DNA of 64,000 nt, taken from positions 4,703,495-4,767,494 of the forward strand of contig JASSKH010000030.1 in the NCBI GenBank assembly GCA_031763025.1. The letters run 5' to 3'. Under the pieces are notes generated by a model that had not been told where the DNA came from, searched no databases, and saw only the letters and a program-made list of their open reading frames with translations. This document shows positions 11,310 through 23,988 of the stretch, piece after piece. Numbering within the stretch: position 1 is the first letter of the stretch; each line of letters opens with the position of its first letter. The position numbers were made by a program, and so were the translations under genes. Source of the stretch: Macrocystis pyrifera. Its lineage: Eukaryota > Sar > Phaeophyceae > Laminariales > Laminariaceae.

Positions 11310-12605
11310 GTGAACCACGGGATGGCGCATGAAGCAACACGTGTGGGACGAACACTCCCATGGTGTATCTCACGAGGCGTCCCGTGGCGTATCCCGCGGT
11401 ACCGCTCTTGGGGTTAGAGGCGCTTTCTGTACTGGATGGTAGTGGGTGGTGCCCCCCATGGGATATTTGTTTGGTACAGTGGCGTGGGCACTTGTTTACA
11501 CCACGGTACGATACAGCCCATGGGCTATAGATACACCCCAATAGTGCTCCTCCATGAGGCATCCCGGCGGCATATAGTGCACCCCGCACAGTAGTACCCC
11601 ATGCAACAAGGCGTGGACAAGTTATTTCCCCATGAGAAAATGTGCAAGTGGTTTTCCCCGACATATTCCGTCGTGCATTCTCTCTGTTGCGTTTGCACGT
11701 AGAGTACGACAATGGAGGACCTCATGCCGCATCCCACGGGTTCTACCAGAGTTCTGTACCAGTATGTATTATACGCACCCAATACGTGGTGTGCACCACG
11801 GGGCACCCCATGGTGTGCCCCGCAAAACACCATGAAATGCCCAATGTCCCGTGCGGTGCGGTAGAGAGGAGATTTTGTCCCGTGCAGCGTGCCATACGTG
11901 GTTCCCGGTGAGGTGGCCTAAAAGAGCTCGCATCCCATGGGGCGCCCGTGGGACCATCCCGTGGGACCATCCCGGTAGATATGTTTGCGTAATGGGGCGA
12001 TAAATCCATAGAATTGACACTCCCGAGGTATAATTCATGAGACATCCCATGGTGCGTACTATGGTATCATCCCGTGGTTATGCACGTGTTCCATGACGCA
12101 CCCCATCGTGTACCCTATCGTGATCGATGGGGGTGTCCCGCGATGTGCCCCCGCTACGTGCTCCACGGGTGTTATGTGCCGTGGGGTTTGTCTTTTGCTC
12201 CACGGGATGATACCATGCGATATTCCACGGGACAAAGCCTGTCATGAAAGTGTACCATATGTTAACCCATGGTGAACCACGTGGTGTATACCATGGGACT
12301 AGACGTATTCCAGGGGGTAGGTATACCCCATCGTGTGCCCTAATGGTGTCCCACGACATGACCCATGGGGGGACGATTGCGCCATGAGGTATGTTTCTTG
12401 CTCCACGGAAGGACCCACGAGGCATCATATGGGATAGACATGGTGAATACCCTGGCGCATCCTATGGTGTTGATCATGACACAACAATGCGCCCCACGGC
12501 TCGCCCCGTGGTGTATGCCATGGGCCATGCCATGGGGTGTTTCATGGTGAAACCATGCAGTCGCCCACGGGTCAGTCCGTGGGGTACTCCATGGCGCAGC
12601 CGGTT
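11310..12605. repeat. CCATGG-rich palindrome island, copy 3
   Basis: This is the densest island. CCATGG, CCGTGG, CCACGG and CCATCG variants occur every 15-30 bp, alternating with GTGTAT or GTGCCC. Strand symmetry is high and both strands give similar Met/Gly/His-rich shadow ORFs. No repeat unit is conserved enough to call a satellite monomer by eye. Confidence 0.65.
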
Positions 12606-13080
12606 TTCCTATTAATAACTGAGAATTGCATTTCTGAGGAGACAGAAAATCGGTTGTGTTGTTATTATTTTTCAATACGAATTGAACTTCCCTAACGGTA
12701 AAAAAGTAGCCTACTAAAGAATATATATATATGTTGAGTGATGATAATAGGTATACCGATCAACAGAAAAAAAACGTTCCAAATCACCATCGACAGGCTC
12801 GCGAAACAGAGGATATAAGAAATTGGTATCCAGGGCCGAGGCGCCTCGCCCATAAATCCCGATTTACTTAAATCTCCGATATCTCGAGACTTCCAATAAT
12901 GCCGTTTTTGTATATTGGCGTCATCGATGACTGTCAGAAATGACAATAATTTACAGCAGGAATATCGGCTGACATGGGTTCACCCATGGAATGGGTGTCC
13001 GTGCGGTGCAATGCACCATCATAGTGAATCATGGGTCGGCCCGTGACATAGGCACCATGAACCATCCACGAAATGCAGAT
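12606..13080. other. AT-rich spacer with nothing firm
   Basis: An AT-richer stretch with a short (AT)n run near 12721. No gene, RNA or repeat family is recognised. Confidence 0.4.
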
Positions 13081-13084
13081 GATT

Positions 13085-13290
13085 GGAGTAGGAGGGGTAC
13101 AGTACTCATGCCATCCATCCATGGCCGTATACCGTAATAGTCGCATGCATGACCACATGGACCCTCGCATCCCGACAATGCCGGGGCAAAGCACGTCGGG
13201 CTTTCACGGACCAGAGGCAGACATTGCTCGTGCCAAAGAAAGCGCGGAGCGCCGTGAGGTGTTCGGCGAGAGTCGAGTCGCATGAAGGGC
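13085..13290 (-). mobile_element. Diverged copy of the S family
   Basis: The S-family words occur in order (CATCCATGGCCGTA, GACCCTCGCATCC, CAATGCCGGGGC, CGCCGTGAGGTGTTCGGCGA), with many substitutions and without the G tract. This looks older than the copies at 25 and 43 kb. A further scrap (TACTCATTGTGATGCACGGC) lies between two G runs at 13783-13852. Confidence 0.6.
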
Positions 13291-14516
13291 ATCTACACAT
13301 TACTCACTGTTACGAGAGGGGCCAAAGCAATCAGAAATCACCATGGACACAAAAAAAGCAATGCGTCCCCCCATGTTTAAACACCATGTATATTACAGCA
13401 GGTTCTGAGTGCTACATGTATGTATGCGTTCCCCTGTAATACATTACGTAGTAGTGCGCGAGTTGGTATTATTCGATGAAAATCTCTTTTCGATGAAAAT
13501 CGACGAGCTGGGTGAGAGGGGGAACTTATTGCTGAATGAAGGAACCCTCAGATACAAAACAACCCCCCCAATAGGAAATCGTGCAAGTAGTAAGAAAGGC
13601 GGGCTGAGTGAGATCTACAGGAAAATGAGAAATTTGGGACTCGTTGTTCACTGAAGTTAGCACCCGATTCTAATAAAAAAAGTCCAGCCTGCACCGATTT
13701 TCCTGTTTCTTATCACAGTGGATGTCCGGTGTTGTATGCGCTGTTTGCACGATAAAAAAAGGTAAATACCGCGTGGGGGGCGGGGGGGGGGGGGGGGGGG
13801 TACTCATTGTGATGCACGGCCGTGGTCGTATGAAAAGGGGGGGGGGGGGGGGAAACCACGGCTACTCCAGAAGGAAGGCCGTTTGAGGTTAAAACAACTA
13901 TTTTACCAACAGCAGCAGGCAGTGGGTCGTGCCATCCGCTCGTGTCTGTCTGCTCGCGTTCGTGCCTGTGAGCTCAGCACTTCTGAGGACTGAGAACAAG
14001 CAAACACTGCTCTCTCTCTTTGCATGCAAGTTGATACATGCCGTCTACAATAGGATCATTCTTTTTTTCCCGTCGGTGTGCCCTTTCGTCGACATGAGAA
14101 CAACCAACCATGGATATATCAACATGTCACGACGTTTACAATGAAACAGTTACAATCGCTCCGACGCTCTTTGTGTTCTTTTTTCTCCTCCTTCCCCATG
14201 TGTTATCTTTGCACTATAGCAGTAGTACGTTCTTCAGCTCCCTCTTTTTCGAAATCAGATCCGGGATCACACAGCCGGTACTCTTCCCCCCTTCCCACCA
14301 CCAGGTATATAATAAGGGGTACGCCTCCATCACCACCGCCCCAAATCGTTTTCGTTTCGCGCAGGCACACACGCTACCGTTCCTCGGCACTCGTTTTTTT
14401 ATCGGCCCAACGAACGGAGAAGAGGGTGCCGAAAAAAATAGTTGAGCAAAAACTTTTCGGAAACCTCTACAGACCGGATGTTTCCAAAACCACTCTTCCT
14501 TCCTCTTTTGCTGTTC

Positions 14517-14783
14517 GAGGCGTTCTACGATAGGGGTTTCACATTTTGGGAGAAAAAACTTTGCGAGCAACCACGGCGTCCTCACCGGGCGTCACAGCTG
14601 AAGGATGAATATATGCAGCTTGTGCTCTGTATTGTTGGGCAGAATGCGTACGTGCACGTACGAGATGCGTGTAGCATCAGTTGTATTCGTATGTTTTATC
14701 CCCGTTGAACTCCGCAATTTACCTCAGGGGGGGATATAGGAGCGTCAGAAAAATTGGGGTGAACCTCTACCGTAGAAAGCCTC
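14517..14783. mobile_element. TIR element family A, copy 2
   Basis: The ends are GAGGCGTTCTACGATAGGGG and GAACCTCTACCGTAGAAAGC. The subterminal word GTCAGAAAAATTGGGGTGAA matches copy 1. The interior differs from copy 1, so this copy is diverged or rearranged. Confidence 0.6.
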
Positions 14784-14789
14784 GTGGGT

Positions 14790-16300
14790 CATCTTGAAAA
14801 CCCCCTTCCCGCTAGCTGCGGAAAACCCGAGCGCGCTTAAAAACGATACCGACCACTCTGGACGGAATCATGGGAATCGTTGAAACACTCGTACGAAGGC
14901 CAAATGTTCCCTATATTTCCGTCTAGAGTGAGTGAGAGGTACAGCACACGCCTGTGCGAACAAAACAACGCGATTTACGGTAGGTAATATAATATCGCTA
15001 GAGAGAAGGGCTTATTCAGCAGTATGATCTTGATTATCTGCCCTGCTCTGTCCGTCTTGTCGTACTCGGGCCGACCTGACCACAACAATTAATTGGACGA
15101 ATAAAATATCGCTGTGCTAATTCGTCAAATTCATCCTGCAACAATATCGTGGCATAAACCGCACAGGGCGCGGTTCCTGCCGACGTGGGACGCGACCTAC
15201 GCACGATTCACACGACCACCTACTACTGCTGTAGTGCTGTTGTACTGTAACTCATAATATGTAATGTATGTATTCTACGTAATCCTATTGAACGGTCCCC
15301 TACTGTACACAAAAAACAGGTGTGCGTCCGAATGGGCTGTGCACCAAAACTAAGGAAAATTATCAATCTCACCAATTCATCAAACTAATCAAAATATCAA
15401 GATATCAATATCAAGATCTCAAGGTATGTCTATCTCATCATCAAGATCTCAACATATATCTCAAGATCCTCCAAAGACCATCAAAGCCGCGGGAGGCACA
15501 AACAAGAACACCCTACCCCACACCGCGGTTGCCGCCCTCTCGCATTTTCCTCCTACTAAATAAATTGAGCAGCACTACTTGTACTACTGTGCTATACCTC
15601 GACTCACTACACCCAACTACACTATTTTTGCTCCGCCCTATTAGAACTCGTCTTCTCCGCCCCTCGCCCCGTGCATACAACTCGCCCGGGAGAGCATTAC
15701 ACATCCAGTTTGCCTCCGCTTTCCTCGTAATCCGCACAGGGTGGTACTACCATCGGCATGCGGTAAGGAATTCGAGCTATATATATACGCAGGTGATTCC
15801 GTGATCGCCTGCCCCCCCCGCGGTTGGACCCTTCTCCTTCTTCTGCCGACCACTCACTTGCTGTAAGTTATTATACCGCATCCAACTGTGTGATACTGAT
15901 CGTTGTGTATCCCCCACGTACTTTACATCTGTACGTATATCTTGTTTTTCCACCATATAGGCCCGAGGGGTAAGTCACGCGAGCAATTTACGTAATTACC
16001 TATCTCCATCTCTCCTTTCAAGTACGTCCCGCGAGCAATACAAAAACTGTTGTACGTACTGTTCTCCGCTTCCCTCGTGCTGCTGTACGTCGCACGACAC
16101 GAGCGCACATACAAACGAACTACAGTACGTACAGCATGTTTTCTTATCCGCCTCTCAATGAGTACTCGTAGAAAAGTCACGAGAGGATATGCGGTGTCGA
16201 CTCTCGGCATCGCAAGCAAGCAAGCAGGACGGACTCCTTCATGGAAAGACACAAAAAGAGAAGCCTGTCCTGAAAAAGACACCTCGTATATTTACGCTAT
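14790..16300. other. Spacer with nothing firm
   Basis: A degenerate repeat of ATCAAGATATC and ATCTCAAG words lies at 15360-15480. No coding or RNA feature could be supported. Confidence 0.4.
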
Positions 16301-16308
16301 TATAATAT

Positions 16309-16410
16309 TGTAGGGCAGGGCAAGGGTTGCCCCGCTGTTCCCTAGGGTTTTACCATAAAAGTAGGGCAGGGCAAGGGTTGCCCTGCTGTTCCCTAGGTGT
16401 TACCATACAA
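16309..16410. repeat. Two-copy tandem duplication
   Basis: A unit of about 56 bp (AGGGCAGGGCAAGGGTTGCC...GTTCCCTAGG) occurs twice in a row with only a few differences, so it is recent. The AGGGCAGGGCAAGGG word is itself internally repetitive. Confidence 0.8.
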
Positions 16411-17589
16411 CAAGAAAAGGTTGGACGGAGGTATGAAAATTCTTTCGCGACGTCAATATTTGCCACGTAGAATATTACTTGTTTGAAGATGCTGCAGTTG
16501 CCGCTATTTCGAAGCAAAAAAACAAAACATAACTTCACAGTCGCATCGCGCAGATTGCGATGACCTCGACGTGTCGCGAACACAGCCATACCAAATAAAA
16601 CGCCGCAGTGAAATCCAAGATCCGACAAAAGACATACAAGTTGACTTTTCGCCAATGATCGTTACGTACATGCACCCCGTAAACAACACTCTGTCGACCG
16701 AACAGTTACCATGAATGTAGCTGCGCAGAACTCGAAAGGCTGGACGCGCCGTGCAACATTTCTGCAAAATGCGTTCTAGCAAAAAGACGGAAACAAGAAG
16801 GCAGGCAGTCCGAATCGAGAAGCAATATCACACAAAAATCTAAACGTTTCAACACACATTGGGATGCGGTTATCTCGATATGGCCATGGTCCTCGACATG
16901 GCAATCGGTAGTGTAGTTGCCAGTTGAATCCGAGAGCCGTCCGAGTGTACATGATACGAGCATGCCGTGCCACGACGTCACCTGACCATCCGCTGTTGGG
17001 GTGGAGTTGATCATCAGGTCGAAGGGTGATACAGAGAGGTCCGATCGAGACCCCGGCCGCTAAGCGGCAGCACCGTTGTTGACGTGGGCCGTTATCGTTC
17101 TGATGATAATGTAAGTATCAAGAAAAGTACGTAGGAAGCACGTATTCGTACCATAGAATTTCCGCTTTTTTCTTGTGGTGTTGGTACTATAAAATTTGGT
17201 TTTGGCACTATAAGAAGTGGGTACCGTAGGTTGCAGGTATCGAGAAGTCAGTATCACTGCACTCTTGTTTCGACCATCTGTTTAGGGTGTTAGAAGCGTA
17301 GGTTGTCTGTCGTCCAACGATTTTGAGGCGTGTCAGTCGATTTTCGTCCGCCTCAATGCCGGTCGAGCAACGTTTGCACAGCCAGATATAGGCGGTGTGC
17401 ATGGTGTAGAGGCAATGGACGACCGCAGGAACTATACTGCTACTACTACTGCTGCGCTCTCAAGTGGTTGCAGGGGGCACCCTGCTACTACTGTGACGCA
17501 GCTTTTGGGTCCACTATATACGTGAATGAAATTATGACGAGCTTGTCGATCCAAAATACCAACCGCGCAGCTCGAATCACAGCAGAGAC

Positions 17590-20115
17590 GGCGGTGCGTG
17601 GTGGTGGCGCAGGCAAACGGTGGCGACAGCAGGCACATGCGTACTGCTGTCCTCTCGATTGGCTGTGAGAATTGCACTGCTGCTCAGAACAACAGCAGAG
17701 GAGTACAGCAGTTTTTTTTTCTGGTGGCGGTTGTTGATCGTTGTGGTCGGTGTGGTTTGGAGCCGGGACGTCATTCATGCTGTACATGCGCCCGTGCCCC
17801 CAGCTCTGCCTACTATCGTCCTCGGTGCTGCATCGTAGGTTCCGATACATGCAATTAGTCATAAATTACACCCCGCATATGCCAACGTGCGGGCATGATT
17901 TTGCGTGCGGCTGGTGTGCTGCTGAGCGCCTGCTGCTGCTGGAGGATGAGTAGTTTTGTCTGGTGGCAGTTGGTCGTTGATCGTTGTAGTGGGCGTGGTC
18001 GGGAGTTAGGATACTGTGAAGCGGAGGCCGCTCTAGGGTAGTGGTAAGAGTAGTGGTAAGGGACGCAGGTGGTTCTGGTAGCTGGAAAGCAGTGCTTCGT
18101 TTCTTCTGATTTAGATCTTCCTATTGATGGCAAGAGCTGAGGAGGTGCTCTGGTAGAGAAGTGAGAGGTAGGGGGGGGGGGGACTCGACGCCCAGATATA
18201 CTCGTCCCACCCCACGCCACAAGCTCTCCTAAATTCCTCTTATCTGATGTACTCCTATAGAACTTTCCTATGGCTACCGATCGTTCTTCTGCTAATATAA
18301 GAACTTCTCACTTCGTAGTCCTATCTGCGTTAAGGAACATTACTCTCGTCTAACGGGTTATCCGCCGCAGGGAACATTCCTAAAAGAACGTTACTCTAAC
18401 GGATATCCCCCGGGTTAATCCATTCTTTGGATTATTCTCGTATTCGTCAGACTACAAGACTGCAACGTATTATCTATATCTATAGCCCATGAGTGCTCTA
18501 CTCATATCACATTAGCCCACCCTGAATAGTCGTATATGCAGACCACAAAATGGTCGGAGGGTGATGACAAAGTTCATCCCAAACGGCCAGGAAAAAGGTG
18601 GTCGAAGATGCGGCTATTCGAAACAAAAGAAATGAGGCTAAAGATCCCCCCACACCTCGTAATAAGACCCAAACTCGAAGACTAACCCTGAAAAACTACT
18701 CTTAAGATATTGCAGACTAACCAGAACCAAATACCCAGAACTAACAAAAAAACTCTAAACCAAGGCTAACCAGGGGGGGGAGTGGAAACGGTGGGGGTTC
18801 CGCGGGACACATCAGAGTTCCGCAGCACCCCACGTGCTAGGCTCCCATTCCCATGGCGTTGAAGACACCACGATCCGTATACGGCGTTCCGTGCTGTAGT
18901 GTAGCGCGCAGGCTGGAGGTCGATCTTGATCGGGCCGGGGTCGTCCAGGAACCGGACGATGTAGGAGCTTCCCGGTGAAGGCTCCGGCGGCGTTCCCGAG
19001 TGCGTTTATAGTGTAGAACGTGACAAGCTGCCTGGTGGCATAAGTAGACGCTGACGCCAGATGTGAAGCGGAGGCCGCTCTAGGGTAGTGGTAAGGGTAG
19101 TGGTAAGGGACGCAGGTGGTTCTGGCAGCTGGAAAGCAGTGCTTCGCTTCTCCTGATTTAGATCTTCTTATGGATGGCGAGAGCTGAGGAGGTGCTCTGG
19201 TAGAGAAGTGAGAGGTAGGGGGGGCGGGACTCGACGCCCAGATATACTCGTCCCACCCCACGCCACAAGCTCTCCTAAATTCCTCTTATCTGATGTACTC
19301 CTATAGAACTTTCCTATGGCTACCGATCGTTCTTCTGCTAATATAAGAACTTCTCACTTCGTAGTCCTATCTGCGTTAAGGAACATTACTCTCGTCTAAC
19401 GGGTTATCCGCCGCAGGGAACATTCCTAAAAGAACGTTACTCTCGTCTAACGGAATATCCCCCAGGTTAATCCATTCTTTGGATTATTCTCGTATTCGTC
19501 AGACTACAAGACTGCAACGTATTATCTATATCTATAGCCCATGAGTGCTCTACTCATATCACAATACATACATGGGTACATAGATACATACGCCCGCACC
19601 GCAAGCTCTTCCTATTTATCCTCGATGATGCATCGTAGGCTCCGACACTTGCAACTACTACAGGTACAACAGTAGCCAAGAGTACACCCTGGATGTGTCA
19701 CCTCACGCAGTTTTGTCTGGTGGCAGTTAGTCGGTTGTTGATCGGTGGGCGTGTTCGGGAGTCGGGTTACACACACATACATGCCCCCGCACACCAAGCT
19801 CTTCCTATCTATCCTCGATGACGCGTCGTAGACTCCAACACTTGCAACTACAGGTACAATAGCCAAGAATACACTGCGGGTGTGCACCTCTCGCGCTGGT
19901 TTGGCCTGTTACTATGCTGGTGGGCAACAGCAGGTGGCGGTTGTTGTTGGTCGTCGTCGTCGTGGGTGTGGACGGGAGTCGGGATACATACATGCGCCCG
20001 CACCCCAAACTCTAGTCTACCTATCCATCCTCCGTGATGCATATCGCAGGCCCCGATACAAGCCATCCATAGAGTATACTGCGGATGTGCCACCTCACGC
20101 GCATGGTTTGCCTAC
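17590..20115. repeat. Tandem array with units of about 200 bp, split by an LTR element
   Basis: Several diverged units share the order CATGCGCCCGC...CTCTTCC, ATCGTAGGYTCCGA, TTTTGTCTGGTGGC and GGGAGTCGGGATAC. Units are seen at about 17.7-18.0, 19.57-19.77, 19.77-19.98 and 19.98-20.11 kb. The element at 18015-19563 sits between two of them. Whether the units were once coding is unclear: a hydrophobic ORF at 20107-20336 is probably fortuitous. Confidence 0.65.
18015..19563 (-). mobile_element. Non-autonomous LTR retrotransposon (Ty3/gypsy derivative)
   Basis: Two LTRs, 18015-18511 and 19062-19563, are about 97% identical by eye and have TG...CA ends (TGTGAAGCGG, CATATCACA). They are flanked by the 4-bp duplication ATAC. 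Read on the minus strand, the first LTR is followed by TGGCGTCAGCGTC, a primer site offset by two bases, and the other is preceded by the purine-rich AGGGTGGGC. The 550-bp interior keeps only a stretch related to the C-terminal part of the integrase region of the element at 61.3-64 kb. It is a fairly young insertion that cannot be autonomous, presumably mobilised by that family. Confidence 0.85.
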
Positions 20116-20349
20116 TGCTGCTGCTGCTGGGCGGCATGGCCGCAGCGATGTATAACAGCCTGCTTGTTGTACTCGTAGCACGCTCAATACGATATCTGTG
20201 CTCAGCAGCAGTTGTAACGGCACTGTTGGCCAATCACGGCCATTTTGCATGTCATACGGTAAGTCATAGTAGCTCTGCTTTGATTGGTGGAAGCTCGAAA
20301 AGTCTAGTCTGTTTTTACGTTGTTTTTTGCTTGTAAAATATCTCTTGGC

Positions 20350-20915
20350 CCAGTGCCTTCATTCATGTAATAATTAATTTTTCTGCCTGCTTGGAACACG
20401 TTCCCACCGGTCAGAAAGAAAAAAACGAACAGCAGAGCTTCCCTCTTAGCCTTGTACGCCGCCCGCCCGTCTCGCGACCACCTCACCACCGATTGAGTCC
20501 GGATAAAGTTTTCCTCCCTCTCTGCCACAGTGAGCGTCGTCGCCCGCCTCGCGTGAAGCCCAGTGCTCACCGTGACCCTTCTTCGCCACTTCGACAAAGT
20601 TGGTGCTCAAACTGCATTGAAGTTTAGTTTGGTCGCAAAAATAAGCACCGCTTAAATATTATTTCGCATATCAAAACGACCCTTATATCTCGTATATGGT
20701 GCAAGCGGAGCCTCACAAGGAGGCCAGACAGAGCCCATTCGTGCTTCCTGCGTGTCTCGAGACACACGCGACGCCTAGCCATGCAAACGGCGACGGCGCT
20801 CCTTGCAACACCCCCCTCTACCTGCTAGCACCCGCTGACACCCGCGGCGGCGCCGGGCTCGCCCGCGGTACCGTGTTCTGACTACACGCACGCGCACGAA
20901 ACGAAATAAAATGGC
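20350..20915 (+). repeat. Dispersed repeat of about 550 bp, copy 1
   Basis: Homologous over its length, in opposite orientation, to 52140-52690. Shared words include CAGAGCTTC, GTGAGCACCGGGCTTCACGC (reverse complement here), GCAAAAATAAGCACCGCTT and GACGCCTAG. It has no recognisable coding region, terminal repeats or target duplication. It may be a solo LTR or the end of a larger element. Confidence 0.6.
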
Positions 20916-21047
20916 TTCAGATCATATATAAGCAACGCTTGACTCGTACCTGGTACATACGTTCGTTTGAACACGAGTACACAGCAGTACAAGAAGGCGC
21001 TTCTGTTGACGAACGTAGTGTTTGTTCGAAAATATAAGCTGTACCGG

Positions 21048-21352
21048 GACATTGTTTGTTTGCCAGAAAACGGTATACCTTGACAGAAAATACCATATGA
21101 CTTGAGTTTGGTCTGCCCTGATCACCTCGTTTGTCTTTGCGTACCGTAAAATGGCAAAAATACGATGGTGTACCGTTCTTTGGATATTTTGCAAGTGAGA
21201 CGGACGGACATGGATGTTTCGCCAAAAAACGGTATACCTTGACAGAAAATGACATCTTACTTGGGTTGGGTGTACCCTGATGGCCTGGTTTGAGTTTTCG
21301 TACCGTAAACTGGCAAAAAAAATCGCTGGTGTACCGTTTTTTGTCATTTTGT
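21048..21352. repeat. Two-copy tandem repeat, unit about 165 bp
   Basis: Each unit contains ACGGTATACCTTGACAGAAA, then CCTGAT, CGTACCGTAAA and GGTGTACCGTTTTTTG. The two copies are about 80% similar. The palindromic words GGTATACC and GGTGTACCG could form hairpins. Confidence 0.7.
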
Positions 21353-22454
21353 CCGTTAGGACAGGAAATTAATTTTTAGGGAACCAGCTATTAACACCAG
21401 TGTACTAAGCTTTCGTCGCACCAAACTCGAGTGCCGCGAGGGGTATCAACCATCCGCCCACACCCACCCACTCGCTGTACGCAACCCACCGTTACTAACG
21501 CCTACACCAACAACGTATCCGGTATACCCGGTACCTATGTTACACCCAAACGCAACCTTCGCAGGTAGGTGCTGGAAAAAACGCTAGATGCTCCTCATGG
21601 CGTGCGCGGTATCGTACCCCCTATAATACTGAAGTATCATATTGATAGTACGTCTTGACTAAAATTGAACAAAAAACGACCCCCCCTTTCAGGCAGCAAG
21701 CAAAATACAAGACATCAATCAGACTCTGGAGTGTAGGTAGCGGGGCCTAGAGTCTGTCTGGACCCAGAACTCGAACCATCGAGCCCCAAACGATATACTC
21801 CGCATAACCTAAAAACAACGACAAAAGCCGGATGACACAACCTTACAAGCAAAAAAGCACGGAACAAAAACGCGAACATGAAATCAAGAAAGATGAACAA
21901 AACACGAAACAAAACAAAACAATATGATACGTCCGGCGCATCTTCTCTACCCGCCCTGAGCCGATTTCAACTAACGTGTGGGTGTTTGGACGCCTTTTGC
22001 TGCGGGCTGTAGTATAGACTATACATCACCAGGTTGTGGCCAAAAATATCAAAGTAGGACACACAAGGTCCGGCCCGGAGGACCGCGCACGAAACAAAAA
22101 TGCACCTCCATTGTCACACACCCCACCCACTAGCTCGTGCAATCAATCCCGGCCTCAGACCTGTATTCTCCCCCCTCCACATACTACAAAACTCAGCGAT
22201 CAGAAGCCCGTCCTCCTCGTCAGATCACAGGGAGGCGTATGTGCCGTCGCAAAACATCGCATCAAGAGTGTGGTCCGGCGCAAGCAAGGAAAGCCCAGTG
22301 CCGCCGAAAAAAGTGAGACATTGCGCACTCACCAAAGAACCTCCTCAAATAGTACATAACGTGCGGCGCGTGGGCCGTCGAAAAACAAACTGAAGGGGCC
22401 ATTACTGCCTCGAAAATACCACCACAAAACTACAATGACGGAGCGTTTCGTAGG

Positions 22455-23365
22455 GCATAAATACACTCTGCGTGTACCCGGGTATCTACCCGGATACTAA
22501 TCAACACAACCGGGTTCGGTACCTATCCAAAGCATATGCTTCCAAGTATGCATGACGAGTACTACAGCATACGTTGGCAAAGAAAAGTATTACCGCGAGA
22601 TCAATACTCGTAGTCGTCCTCCTGCTGATATAGCGTTAGATGACGTAGTAGGTCGTGTTGGCCGGCTCGAGCAAGGCAAGGAAAAAATATTATTTCCCTC
22701 AAAACACCCGTCACGAAATCACTAGGGGATAAATGTTCAGAAGAGAATATAAACACTCTGCATGTACCCGGGTATCTACTCGGTTACCACCAACGTAACC
22801 AGCTTTGGTACCCGGGTGCCCCAAAAGTGTATACTTCCAAGTACAATACCCTATCACTGTAAAGCACACACCCTTGCAAACAACTACTACCGCGAAATCA
22901 TAAACAGTCGTAGTCGTCCCCCTCTTTCTCATGCGTAGTTGAATCATGTAGTAGGTCCTGTTGGCCGTCCCGAGCAAGGCAAGGAAAACCCCACTTCCCC
23001 TCAGAACACAACCACGCAACTAGAAGGGAATACTTTTTAGGATGTACGTGCCCGGGTATCTACCTGGGTAAGACCAACACAACCAACTTAGATACCCGGG
23101 TACCCCAGAGCAACTATAAGCAATACCGCGGTACTATAGGGGTGGCGGCTTATGTACCCGGGTATCTACCCGGGTAAGACCAACACAACCAGCGTAGATA
23201 CCCGGGTATCCCAGAGAAAATATGAGCAAACCGCGGTACTACAGGGGTGGTGGCTTGTGTACACGGGTAGCTACGCGGGTACGACCAACACAACCAGCTT
23301 AGATACCCGGTACCCCAGAGCAAATATGAGCAATACGGCGGTACTATAGGGGTGGTGGCTTATTA
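22455..23365. repeat. Tandem repeats built on the palindrome ACCCGGGT
   Basis: Two units of about 285 bp (22.46-22.74 and 22.74-23.03 kb) are followed by three or four units of about 106 bp (23.04-23.36 kb). Every unit starts GTACCCGGGTATCTACCCGG and contains a second, inverted GATACCCGGGTA about 35 bp on, so each can fold into a hairpin. The short units look like the start of the long unit amplified separately. Confidence 0.8.
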
Positions 23366-23767
23366 CACCCTGAGGTCATCACTCGCAAATGGGAGCTCAA
23401 TGTCTCATCCAAAACACGAATTCGAAGACTTTCCGTTCCCGCAACCCGACCAAGATTTTACATGCGATGGGTACATAAGTTCCTAAAACAAAATACCAGG
23501 TACCTGGTATTAGTATTAGCATTAAGTAAAAGCATCATGCTACACTGAAGATGTTCAGAGCCAAAACGCGTACGACACTTACGTACGTACCGTGGGACGA
23601 GTCATGTACATACAACCTACTACCCACATCCTCGCGAAAACTTCAATACTACCGCAAAAAAAACAAAAAAAAAATGTGTCTGTCGCCGCGGGCAAGATTA
23701 AGGAAAAAACACTCCCCCCATCAATAACTACCACCTCAAAAACTACTGTACTGCCAAACCGCAGAAA

Positions 23768-23988
23768 TCAGTAGTCAGACTGATCCTCCCCATCCTCGTA
23801 GATGACGCCGTGAGGCGTGAGCGACGTATCGAGCATGGCGAACCCCACCCGCGGAGGGGCGCAGATGTCGCCGTGCACGGGAACGTAGGCAGGGGTCGCC
23901 GTGGCCCGTCTGTGGTTGTCGGGCACGGGGAGGTCGAGGTGCCGGCAGATGGCGTTGCAGCGGTGGCTCTCGAGGAACTTGCGCATAC
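23768..23988 (-). CDS. VWA-kinase last exon: zinc site and C-terminus
   Basis: Opens G|MRKFLESHRCNAICRHLDL; HRCNAIC gives the H-x-C-x3-C zinc ligands that close the kinase core. About 50 further residues end EDGEDQSDY and stop at 23768. Downstream (plus-strand left) no polyadenylation signal is obvious. Confidence 0.85.

Noticed and set aside
16500-17040. Minus-strand frames with Asn-glycosylation-like sites (LSDSTGNYTTDCHVEDH)
   Set aside because: All three frames are open over much of the stretch and none shows a domain, so coding status cannot be judged.
20107-20260. Signal-peptide-like ORF (MVCLLLLLLGG) followed by a GTAAGT donor
   Set aside because: Lies at the end of the tandem array over a CTG run; other units do not conserve the frame.
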